In this document: positions 34,074 through 44,112 of the stretch, piece by piece
Layout of the letters: every line of letters starts with the position of its first letter
Numbering within the stretch: position 1 is the stretch's first letter
Source of the DNA: Haliclystus octoradiatus
Lineage: Eukaryota > Cnidaria > Staurozoa > Stauromedusae > Haliclystidae
Reading direction: 5' to 3'
NCBI GenBank assembly: GCA_916610825.1
Contig: OU744447.1
Location: forward strand, 3,646,146 to 3,710,145
Length of the DNA: 64,000 nucleotides
Translations under genes and position numbers: made by a program
The notes under the pieces: generated by a model
Database searches by the model: none
Told to the model about the DNA's origin: nothing
What the model saw: only the letters and a program-made list of their open reading frames with translations

Positions 34074-37000
34074 TAGTCCAGTCAATCTAGATCGAAAAAA
34101 CACGGAACCCAGGACAAATTGCAACACAAGCTTTTTTTACAGATGCTAGAACAGAATTTAACGCTTAACAACATACTGAAAATCGAGAAAAATCGAGGTG
34201 GCGGAACATTACTTTATTTGCATTTAAAGTCACAAATTATTAACCCTTTCTAAAACGCCATTATGCCTCCATCTAAACGTCTGCGCACAGGCTGAGCGCG
34301 ACATGACTTCAGAAAACTGTCAAATTTTGATCGAAAGACAATACAACAAGATGGTAGACATCGTTCGCGTATCATTCAGGTTTGCGTATGATTTTTTATG
34401 GTTTAATGGTGAAATGGTACACTTTCCTCCTAATTTTGGTACTCAAAGATATTTGATTCGAAGAAACTCTCTCACGAATTAATTCATAATGGAATGTTAT
34501 CAGTTCGAAAAGTCTCCCAGTGTTATGTTGCAGAGGAAAACGAAGGATGACAGGCATTATCAAGGACAAGGTTCAAAGCAAAATCTGTAGATATTCAATA
34601 GGGCCTAACACTTATTGTATTGGCTTTCTATTTTCCAAAATCAAGGTCAGTATTTTAATTAAAAGTAAGTGAAACATATTTTTAATGAATTATATTCAAT
34701 TATTCTAATGTTTGTACGATATGATGATATGTAGCATGATCATGAATTCATGATGTGAAAATAAAAATGATCATAAGGATTCAGTTCTCAGTTGTTTGTT
34801 AAGACATAGTGGTTTAGACAGGATGCAAGACTCCCAGATATTTGGATGTAAATGCATGTACAATTGCCAATTCCTATGGGCTCTGCTGTAACAGTATTAC
34901 ACATGATAGCATCAATTCTGCTGAGTGATCCAAATCAGGACCAATAACATTTGTTGGCCTATTATCTTTATTTCTGGCACAGTTTGGCAGCATATTAATG
35001 CACCCCGTATAACAGTGCACACAACTGTTGGCCCCCTATATGCCATGGCAATAACGTATTTACGTACTCAATCTGTACAATTTCACGCATAGCATAATGA
35101 AAGTTTCAAATTTCATGCATTCAAACGAAAGAGCTTTCTTGAAATTGATTCAATTCAGACCTATCTGCTTTTAAATCGTATTATTAATATTTAGCTGAAC
35201 ATGCAAAGTTTGAATGGTGAACAAGGTGTTTGCAAATAATAAAAATTTTGCATGATAAAAATAGGAAAACAGGGTTGAAGTCTTAAAATGGGGTCTGGAG
35301 ATTCACCCCCTTGAGAACTTTTTGAATTCTGGCGTCCCAAATAGGGAATTTTGCTATGATTTTATCTGAAATATTCTGTAAAACTTCATGTTTTTGTTTT
35401 TATATAACGCAAAAATCATCGATAACGCAATAACGTAGATAAGAATGCCTATTCACGATTTCACAGACAAAATTTAGGGCAATAACACGTCCTGATGAGC
35501 CGTAAAAGGCCCCAACTGTTGCTCAACCCCTAATTTACAAACATTGCATGTCTGGTATTGTACAACCTAGATATCTTTTGAGCAATTGAGGATGTTCTTG
35601 TTATCTTCTGTGGACCCCTAGACCACACATGTTAATTATCGCAACAATGGTTGAATGTCTCTTCAATCTATTTTGAATGGTTTTATCAGAAATATACATC
35701 CATTGTATTCAACATCTATATTATTTTATAATCATAGATAAAGTTTATGATGGTGAAAGTTATGGACTCTTGGACCACACCTATTATACTACTGAGGGTG
35801 ATGAGATGTAACTATAATGCCTATGAGATGGTCTACTTGATTTATATATATATATATAAAATGTACCTGTAATGCCTATGGGATGGTTTACTTGAATTAT
35901 ATATACATTCTATGTAACGTAGATATCATTTTATGATGTCAGCAGAAATGTTTCTGTTCTTGATATTGGAATCTTGGACCACACCTATTATACTACTGAG
36001 GGTGATAAGATGTGTCTAATATGCATATGGGATTGTCTACTCGATTTATATTTATATTCTATACAACCTAGATAGGATTTTATGATGTCAGAAATGTTCT
36101 TGTTCTTGATATTGGACTCTTGGACAACACCTATTATACTACTGAGGGTGATTAGATGTATCTATAATGCGTATGGGATGGTCTACTCGATTTATATATA
36201 TATATTCTATGCAACCTAGATATGATTTTATGATGTCAGAAATGTTCCTGTTATTTGTATTGGACTCTTGGACCTCACCTATTATACTACTGAGGGTGAT
36301 TAGATGTACCTGTCATGCCTATGGGATGGTCTGCTCGATTTATATTTATATTCTATACAACCTAGATAGGATTTTATGATGTCAGAAATGTTCCTGTTCT
36401 TGATATTGGACTCTTGGACCACACCTATTATACTACTGAGGGTGATTAGATGTATCTATAATGCATATGGGATGGTCTACTCAATTTATATATATATTCT
36501 ATGCAACCTAGATATGATTTTATGATGTCAGAAATGTTCCTGTTATTGGTACTGGACGCTTGGACCTCACCTATTATACTACTGAGGGTGATTAGATGTA
36601 CCTGTCATGCCTATGGGATGGTCTACTCGATTTATATTTATATTCTATACAACCTAGATAGGATTTTATGATGTCAGAAATGTTCCTGTTCTTGATATTG
36701 GACTCTTGGACTACACCTATTATACTACTGAGGGTGATTAGATGTATCTATAATGCATATGGGATGGTCTACTCGATTTATATTTATATTCTATACAACC
36801 TAGATATGATTTTATGATGTCCGAAATGTTCCTGTTCTTGGTATTGGACTCTTTGACCACACCTATTATTCCATTGAGGGTGATAAGATGTATCTAATAT
36901 GCATATGGGATAGTCTACTCGATTTATATTTATATTCTATACAACCTAGATAGGATTTTATGATGTCAGAAAGGTTCCTGTTCTTGATATTGGACTCTTG

Positions 37001-37999
37001 GACCATACCTATTATACTATTGAGGGGGTTAGATGTATCTGCGATTCCTATGGGATGGTCTACTTAATTTATATATACGTTCTATCTAACCTAGATATGA
37101 TTTTATGATGTCAGGAATGTTCCTGTTATTGGTATTGGACTCTTGGACCACACCTATTATACTACTCAGGGTGATAAAATGTATCTAATATGCATATGGA
37201 ATGGTCTACTTGATTTATATATATATTCTATGCAACCTAGATAGGATTTTATGATGTCAGAAAGGTTCCTGTTCTTAATATTGGACTCTTGGACCACACC
37301 TATTATACTATTGAGGGGGTTAGATGTATCTGTGATTCCTATGGGATGGTCTACTTAATTTATATATACGTTCTATCTAACCTAGATATGATTTTATGAT
37401 GTCAGGAATGTTCCTATTATTGGTATTGGACTCTTGGACCATACCCATTTCACTACTGAGGGTGATTAGACGCATCCTTATTTTGTACGGGATGGTCTAC
37501 TTGATTTATATATGATTTATTTTGATTTTGCCTGGTAGTTAATTAATATAATCGTTAGGTACATCGATTTGCCTCTATTTGCAAGGAGCTAGTGCATGTT
37601 CTTATGCCAAGCCTCTTTTAATGCGCATTTGTTATTAGTGATAGTACAGTAAAAGTTCAGTAAATTCCCTAATATAATTTTTAGCCTCGTTATAGTTTTT
37701 TCTGTTATAATGATCAACTTGTGATTTTTTTTCTGTAATTATATTGTGTCACTGAGTGTGTTCTTCTTGATTGCGTACATTCTCTTATTTTTTGAAATAT
37801 CGCTCAGTTTTTAGCCCTAAATGACACAGCCTCACTTTCATGCCGACCGTAACTAATTTCTATAAAATTGAGCACCTTCCGCCACTTCGATTTTTCTCGA
37901 TTTTTGATATGTTGTTCAGCATAAAAGTCTACCCTATATTCCATAAAAAAAGCTTGTGTTGCAATTTGTCCTTGGTCAAATTTTAGATTGACTGGACTA
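34074..37999 (+). mobile_element. TIR transposon E2 (3,926 bp)
   Basis: It has the same termini as E1 (TAGTCCAGTCAATCTA), with the GATCGAAAAAACACGG variant at the left and the AAATTTGACC variant at the right, so E2 is E1 turned around. It is flanked by TGT on both sides (34071-34073 and 38000-38002). Unique parts match E1 base for base over long stretches with a few percent differences; for example, the GCGCACAGGCTGAGCGCGAC region occurs in both. The extra length over E1 (1,121 bp) is accounted for by the larger 146-bp array. No transposase was recognised. Confidence 0.9.
35755..37500. repeat. 146-bp tandem array in E2, about 12 units
   Basis: Successive GGGATGGTCT words at 36323, 36469 and 36615 give a period of exactly 146 bp. 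Units differ at CTTGATATT versus ATTGGTATT, in TA-run length, and in CTACTCGATT versus CTACTTAATT, and the types alternate in part. This suggests that blocks of two units were amplified together. Confidence 0.93.
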
Positions 38000-38479
38000 T
38001 GTCGCTGTGAAACAGTCGTCGGGTGTCTGTTTTCGTATTTATATTGTCAACAAGAACATTTGATTAATTAACAAATTAAAATACAGAAACATTATTTGAA
38101 TACTTCATATATGTCTCATTGCTTCTGTTGGATATTTTTGGACTTATTTAGAAAAAGTAACGGGAAAGTAACTGTAACTAGTTACTTTCGAATTAAAAGT
38201 AACTTGTAACTTGTAATCGTTACTTTTTCTGAAAAGTAACGTCTGATAGTAACTAGTTACTTTCTCGCCCGAGTAACGGTAACTGTAACTAGCTACTTTT
38301 AAAAAGTAACTTTAACATATAGCCTATATGTTAGAGAGCAAATCGAAATGCGTCCGTTGTTATCGGATTCCAATCTTTGCTATGGCTTGTCATAATTAAA
38401 TTCATCGAGCCTTTTCACATACATTTTTGTGGATTGTTACAGTTCTATATATCTTCGGTATATATATTGTTACGATCTA

Positions 38480-38990
38480 TACGGTATCATAACATAAATT
38501 ATCTTTTATATAAGATTATACATGGCATTGCTGATGTTCCATTAGGCAAACTTTTCAGAATCTAAATATTTATTAATGTCCCACTTTTTAACATTGAAAC
38601 CACTTTTAATCCCTAGAAATGATTGTGTGAGATATCAATTTTGCTCCAGAGTCATTCCTTGATGGGAATCTTTACCACAAGTTTTAGTATGCTCTGTTAG
38701 TTTTTATTCTTTCAAAAGAGAACTTGATGCGATCACCATCTCACCTTTTTGTAATATATTTTTTTTACTTTGCATGTCCATTGTAAATAAGTAGAATTAT
38801 ATATATGCATACTCTATACTGTGGACATGTATATTCTTATCAAATCTAATTTTATCTACTTATAATACACTTATTCTAGCAACTTGCTTATGAATATAGG
38901 CTGCATCTCAGCGAGATAATTTGATGTGACTCTCCTTTGTTTTGCCTGTCAATTTTGACAAAATAAATGAAATGAAATTAAAAAAATAAC
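38480..38990 (+). mobile_element. LINE ORF2 C-terminal remnant with GAAAT tail
   Basis: Plus-strand frames read LLYKIIHGIADVPL, then after frameshifts CSRVIP, WESLPQVLVCSVSFYSFKRE: the WNxLPxxLV...FKxEL end of a non-LTR ORF2. The sequence then runs to a 3' end, TTTGCCTGTCAATTTTGACA, followed by AATAAATGAAATGAAATT. Stops and frameshifts show an old copy. Confidence 0.75.
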
Positions 38991-39601
38991 ACACCAAAGA
39001 CACAATTTCCGCACTTGTAACGTATAATAACTGACTTCTACTCCTCTGGTAGACGTATAACTTAAGTACTTAAATCGTCATTACGGCTTTTATATAGGCT
39101 CGTATCTAATTGATATTCATAATGCTACATGAAAAAGAGGCTATCCAAAAGAGACCACTCCTATTTGCTTCCTCATAAAATGCCTGTCAAATGCCTCATT
39201 ATGTAATGTAAAAGATTTGAAGCCTGCATATTTAAGAACATTTGTTATTATTTAGAATGTTAAGAGAATCATGTGGAGCATTAATTTGCATATTTCCATG
39301 AGAATTTGATATTATAAACGGATTAATCTGCTATTTGAGAAATACGGTGTTTGCGCTTTAGCATGCTTGGCAACCAACAATAAGAACAAAAGGCACGTGC
39401 TTGATTCGATCACTATAACAAAGGTTACCGGCCCTTATTAACAAGGAAAAGAAATGCAAAGAACAATAGCTAAACATGTGCTACTTTGACCTCCATGCGG
39501 ACTCTCAACCTGCTTGGTGCGCTAAAAAAATTCCTATTTTCTAAAATACATCATTCTTCGATCAAGTGTACATTAGTTTGACTTCGGAAATTAAGAAAAT
39601 T

Positions 39602-42600
39602 ATGGAACAATTTAGAAACATAATGTTGGTAATAATGGTTTTATTATACGCCAGCGCGAGCATAGAAGGAAGGTAAGAGCTTTGTAATGATTTACGGCAT
39701 AGTTAAAAAAGAGAACGTTTTGTTGTTCGAAAATAATAGTGTGGAATTGTTTTACAAAAGGTTTAGCGGAGTTCCGATAGAGTTTATCTACTCTTAGCAG
39801 TTTATAAATAGAAAATATTCCCAAATGTGTACTATGCAAGTCCCCATTGCTGAACTAAAATTCAGTAGGTTTTTATTATCATCGAATATAGCCATTTATT
39901 CAGCCAAAAAGAAACTATATATAAAGTAACATTTTAGCATTTTATTGAACGTTTTGTGAAGTGTCTAATACGAAATATAATTTGTCGTAGATTTATAATG
40001 ATAGCATTATTATTTCTTAATTTGTAAGCTCTCAAAATAGTTCCCATATTTAGTGTGTATGTTAGCGTTCAGTCTTTATAAAATGTAAAGTGTCCTTCAT
40101 TTGCTGATCAAAATAATGGAATATATGATATCATATAAGGCATATAAGAATGATTGCCTGACATGGAAGCGAAAAGAATGTTATACAGAGTTTACGTTGT
40201 GTCTGGTTTTAATCCACCTATATCCCCTCATAAACTCGGTAGCCTACATGTTAGATTTTTTTTCACACAGCTAGAACACGTGTTTAAAAAATAATAACAA
40301 GCAAAGACAATTGAAAGTGCAATTTCGGAAAGTCGAAATGGTTTCTTTAATTTAATATTACAATTGGAAAAATCCGAAAGAGCTTCATTGGTTATGATAA
40401 TCAAATCTACTTTATTAAAATTTAAAAAAAAACATTTTTGTTGAATTCTTTTGCGGTTATATGTAATTTAATTAGTGCGAATCAATTTATATATTGAATA
40501 ATTTGTGTTTACATATTCTTGAAGACATTATTCTACTTATTGAAAGGATTACTTGGTTTCTATTATTTGTGACATTTCTGTATTTTCCTTTTAACCGCAA
40601 CCATTGTATTGTCTTTATATTGAATCAACTCATTTTGATTATCTGTCTATCTTAATGACATCATCTGATATATCTACCAAAGCTGATTCACCTTTATGTA
40701 GCATGCTTGCAGACAGACAATTTCTTCGTATGGTCCTGATATGCGCATTAACACTGAATTACTGATTGTTCTTTCCACTACAAACTATTTTGCAAGATTG
40801 TTTTGATTGGCTAATAAAGCAATTGGAAAATATTTAAATTAATTAAAATTAAGTAATGACTGGAAACGACACTAGGTAAATATTTATTTAACATGAATTC
40901 AGTACAAACACTTTTTATGCGATACTGGGCGTCAATACTATAACTACGTATATACACAAAGGAAAAATATGTCTGCACGCAGGCTAACCTTCATACTCTT
41001 TCTCTGCAGTTAATGGCCCTATATAAACATCTAATTTATCCTCTGCTCATTGTCGGTGTTCAGCAAAACCTTTATTGCATTATTTCTGTGTAACCTTCAT
41101 GTACTAATGGGTCGAAATTCAGAATCGACAACGGTTTTCAGCCCAGTTTGCAGTCCTTATAATTAATTAAATTAAAAATTCTAAGATTTTTATATAACAT
41201 AAAATTTGTCAAATCTAAACTATTATTATTTATACTGTAAACCTAAATTATGTTAATGCCAAAATGCTGATAACTTTCATTAATTTCTTTTATTCGATTA
41301 TGAACATATCGAAACATATTTAGCAAGGCATTATCCTCATAATTCTATAGACTTTCAAATTTACTCAATACGTGGTCATACTTACAGACTTATTGTTCCA
41401 TAAATACTGCGTTTACGATCCGTTCAGAACCAATTTTTTAACCGTACAATACCCTGGTGGAACAATCTGACGGATGATATTGTAAAATCAAAAACTATTG
41501 CTCAATTCAAGGAGAAACTACGATCATTTAATTTATCAGCATTTTGTAAAGTGTCTATATAGATAAAAAACAAACCTTTATTTAATTCAGTTCTTAATTA
41601 ATATTAAAGCTGTATGTAAGTGACACTTTCTATAGTGTAAAGTGTCCTTTATTTGCCGGTCAAAATGACAAAATATATCATATCATATCATATCATATTT
41701 AGGCAAGAACAGCGGGACGCTTAGACAGTCTGAGATATGCAGTGTAAAAGGAATTATTTTGCAAATATATCCCCATATTGCGTATTTTGGTTATGAATCG
41801 ATATCATGATTATCTCTATTTGTCAAAATTATGGTTAGCATAGAGTCAAATATCCACGACGAAGGCGATCATTGACAGCTTGGTCCTCAGGAATTATATT
41901 CTTAACACGTAATTAATTATTTGTTAATCATTTTATACTTTTACTTAATTATTCATTATCTTATCTGTAACATTACGATTATCATCAAGGTGGTGAATTA
42001 ATGAAAGATTCTTCGATACACGATGATTGCTTGATTGATATTGAAAATATACCATTCTTATTGATCGTAACTCAAAATTTATGTGCTTCTGATTTTAAAC
42101 AGATGTAGATACTACTCTACACGACATCAAGGGGTTCGCCCAAAGCATAGAAGATTCAGGTCCATCATAGAAAGTGTTACTAAAGATTCAATCGAAGACA
42201 AAGACATTAATCTGTTTAATACTGAGTCAAATAACCAATATAAATGTGGCAGCATTTCGAATAAAACAACATACTCTTATCAATTCACAATGAATCCAAA
42301 AGGTATGATTACTTAACCAACAGGTTAAATTAAGTTAGTATAAAATAATTCAACTCACCAAACGTTACATCATTCCTGGCATATAATGACTGCCTGATAC
42401 ATCAATATGTATTATAGGCTTTCGTATATCAGGCCTTAACTCAACTCAAGTAAAATCTTGAGTATATAATTATCTGTGTAATCCATTGTATTGTAATCAT
42501 GATAAAGGTAAATTCTTCAATAATTTATGGATGTTTGAATAATTATCATCACCATACATTTTATGACTGATGCCGATATGAAAATCAATGAAGTTTTTGA

Positions 42601-42726
42601 AGTACACAATTTTTTAAGAAGACTAAGAAGCTCTATCCAGTTCCCAACACTTTATGGCAATTTAAGCATGGTGTATCTGTTATGTTTTGCAGATTTTTCT
42701 AATATTTCGATAAATCCTCAAAATGG
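39602..42726 (+). CDS. Candidate signal-peptide gene part (three exons, incomplete)
   Basis: Exon 1 (39602-39672) encodes MEQFRNIMLVIMVLLYASAS and IEG, a signal peptide or anchor, ending at GGAAG|GTAAGA in phase 2. Exon 2 (42103-42302, 200 nt) follows TTTTAAACAG, fits phase 2, and encodes a basic stretch RCRYYSTRHQGVRPKHRRFR and then an N/S/T-rich part, ending at AAAAG|GTATGA in phase 1. Exon 3 (42693-42726, 34 nt) follows ATGTTTTGCAG, fits phase 1 and ends at AATGG|GTATCA in phase 2. The family is not recognised. Exon 3 ends in the phase required by the exon at 49886, so this could be an alternative 5' part of the GXYLT-like gene downstream, or a separate gene whose end I cannot see. Confidence 0.4.
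40070..40145 (+). repeat. LINE 3'-end fragment
   Basis: TAAAGTGTCCTTCATTTGCT, then GATCAAAATAATGGAATATA and TGATATCATA, matches the 3' end of the LINE remnant at 41634-41695 (TAAAGTGTCCTTTATTTGCC ...). It is a short 5'-truncated copy. Confidence 0.6.
41330..41700 (+). mobile_element. LINE ORF2 C-terminal remnant with ATATC tail
   Basis: Plus-strand frames read RGHTYRLIVP, TAFTIRSEPIF, and after frameshifts IPWWNNLTDDIVKSKTIAQF and KEKLRSFNLSAF then a stop: the C-terminal end of a non-LTR ORF2. The 3' UTR ends TTTATTTGCCGGTCAAAATG and an ATATC-type simple tail (41670-41697). Confidence 0.8.
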
Positions 42727-42896
42727 GTATCAAAAATTAGCAAATTGATATTTCTGCAGATTTTTTCATAATACGGATTTAGTTTATATACTATTATTAT
42801 TATTCATGATATTCGAAATATTCAATAATTGAAATTGGTATTTAAGGTTAAAAAATATAGAGATGTGACGAAGCAAACCCGCAATATAGATTTTAT

Positions 42897-43272
42897 CAAT
42901 GTCGTGTATGTTGTGTGGGACGGTGTCGCCCTACCGAAGGCAACCGTACCACTCCTCTATTTCTAGAAGAGTGGCTCTTTTCGCTAAGAGCAATGATGTT
43001 AAACGCTCCTTAGATCTCAGCCACGACACTGCAGATCAATTTCAACAGATTTCATGGCAGATAGGCCTTGATTGTCAATGCGCAACGATGCGCCGCAGCT
43101 ACTCACAATGCAATTCCTTCTGAACCATTCCATCCGCCATCCTTAGATGGTACTCATTTGATGTTTCAGATAAAGTCAAGGCTGAGTTGACCTGAGGGGG
43201 ATTGAACCACAGTCGATGAGATATGATACGATCTGAAGTTCGGTTGCTCTGCCAACTGGGCTAATCAACCCT
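42897..43272 (-). mobile_element. tRNA-derived SINE, copy 1
   Basis: The minus-strand head reads GATTAGCCCAGTTGGCAGAG, matching an RNA polymerase III A box (TRGCNNAGNNGG), and about 50 bp later GTGGTTCAATCC, matching a B box. The body continues AACTCAGCCTTGACTTTATC, CTGCGGCGCATCG and CAGTGTCGTGGCTGAGATC. The same body is found at 48979-49600 and 51700-51960. No open frame is relevant here. Confidence 0.85.
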
Positions 43273-43360
43273 AAAATCGTGTATGTTGGACTCCTGATAA
43301 TATCATCTATATAATAGATAACAGTATCAACGTGTAGAATCATATAGAATCATAGAATCA

Positions 43361-43562
43361 TAGCTTTATAATTACGATGGTTAACATCTTTTCATTCTAC
43401 GTATTCTTCACAGGGTACTTTTGATCATAGCTTTATAATTACGCCATGGTAACATCTTTTCATTTCACGTATTTTTCACAGGGTACTCTTGATCGTAGCT
43501 TTATAATTACGATATGGTAACATCTTTTCATTCATTTTCACGTATTTTTCACAGGGTACTTG
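43361..43562 (+). repeat. 67-bp tandem repeat, three copies
   Basis: The unit TAGCTTTATAATTACG, then TGGTAACATCTTTTCATT, ACGTATT and TTCACAGGGTACT occurs three times, with small changes (GATGGTT, GCCATGG, GATATGG). It directly follows the head of the SINE on its upstream side. No function is inferred. Confidence 0.85.
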
Positions 43563-43740
43563 TCGCATACTGGATTTCAAAGCAACTGAATTGAAATTTA
43601 TATACAAAACAACTCAACTTTTTCTATAGGATCATATTATGCCTATGTCTATAAATATTTCCATGTATGTGGATTTAATAATAATGTCTGCTACTTTCAT
43701 CTGTATAGTCCTTTAGTTTTCATTGACGCAACCAGTTACA

Positions 43741-43801
43741 CACATATATATATATATATATATAAAATTTAAATTGAATAATTGTATTTATTAAATCCTC
43801 A

Positions 43802-43847
<46 letters not shown>

Positions 43848-43880
43848 ATAAAATGTATATTTATATATATATATATATAG
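43741..43880. repeat. Microsatellite cluster (TA)n and (ATT)n
   Basis: (TA)n at about 43744-43765, about 15 perfect ATT units at 43801-43846, and a second (TA)n at about 43857-43879 lie within 140 bp. Confidence 0.9.
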
Positions 43881-43953
43881 TAATATCAAGGTACTTGTGT
43901 TGTCTTTGCTGTTTCAATAGTGCTTGATGCCATAAATGCAGAGCTGTTTAATA

Positions 43954-44112
43954 ATTAATAAACGAAAAAATCAGACATTCATATTTGCTACTATTAGTTT
44001 CACGCCAAGGCGATCATCGGGCAATTTGATGATTTAATTTAATCGGATGATCGCCTTGGCGTGAAACTAATAGTAGCAAATATGAATGTCTGATTTTTTC
44101 GTTTATTAATTA
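43954..44112. mobile_element. Near-perfect foldback MITE (67-bp arms)
   Basis: The left arm TAATTAATAAACGAAAAAAT ... TTTCACGCCAAGGCGATCAT is matched base for base by the reverse complement of the right arm over about 67 bp. Only about 25 bp of AT-rich loop lies between. The family also has a diverged member at 13172-13318. The perfect arms indicate recent insertion or arm homogenisation. Confidence 0.9.

Larger units (their letters stand above)
28467..38322. mobile_element. Large hAT-like element invaded by two other transposons
   Basis: The left end starts CAGGGATGTTAGTAACGATT and is followed by about 150 bp dense in GTTAC/GTAAC words (28475-28625). The right end (about 38155-38320) is a similar dense GTAAC/GTTAC field ending GTAACTTTAACATATAG. 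The 8-bp flanks are GCTATATG (28459-28466) and CCTATATG (38323-38330), with one mismatch. Clustered GTTAC words at the ends and 8-bp duplications are common in hAT elements. Removing the nested elements E1 and E2 leaves about 3.1 kb, a normal hAT size. I could not recognise a transposase (no hAT dimerisation motif seen), so the assignment rests on the ends alone. Confidence 0.55.

Noticed and set aside
35495..35530. CCTGATGAGCCGTAAAAGGC in E2 (and its mirror in E1) as a hammerhead ribozyme
   Set aside because: The CTGATGA box and a GCC/GGC stem are present, but CCCAAC follows where GAAA is required, in both copies; without the GAAA box there is no catalytic core.
28475..38320. CRISPR-like array of repeated GTAACTAGTTAC words
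   Set aside because: The words are irregularly spaced, present only in two end fields about 10 kb apart, and the genome is eukaryotic; a transposon-end explanation fits better.
43190..43272. Functional tRNA gene on the minus strand
   Set aside because: A and B boxes are present, but the cloverleaf arms do not pair and the sequence continues into a body repeated elsewhere, so it is a SINE head.
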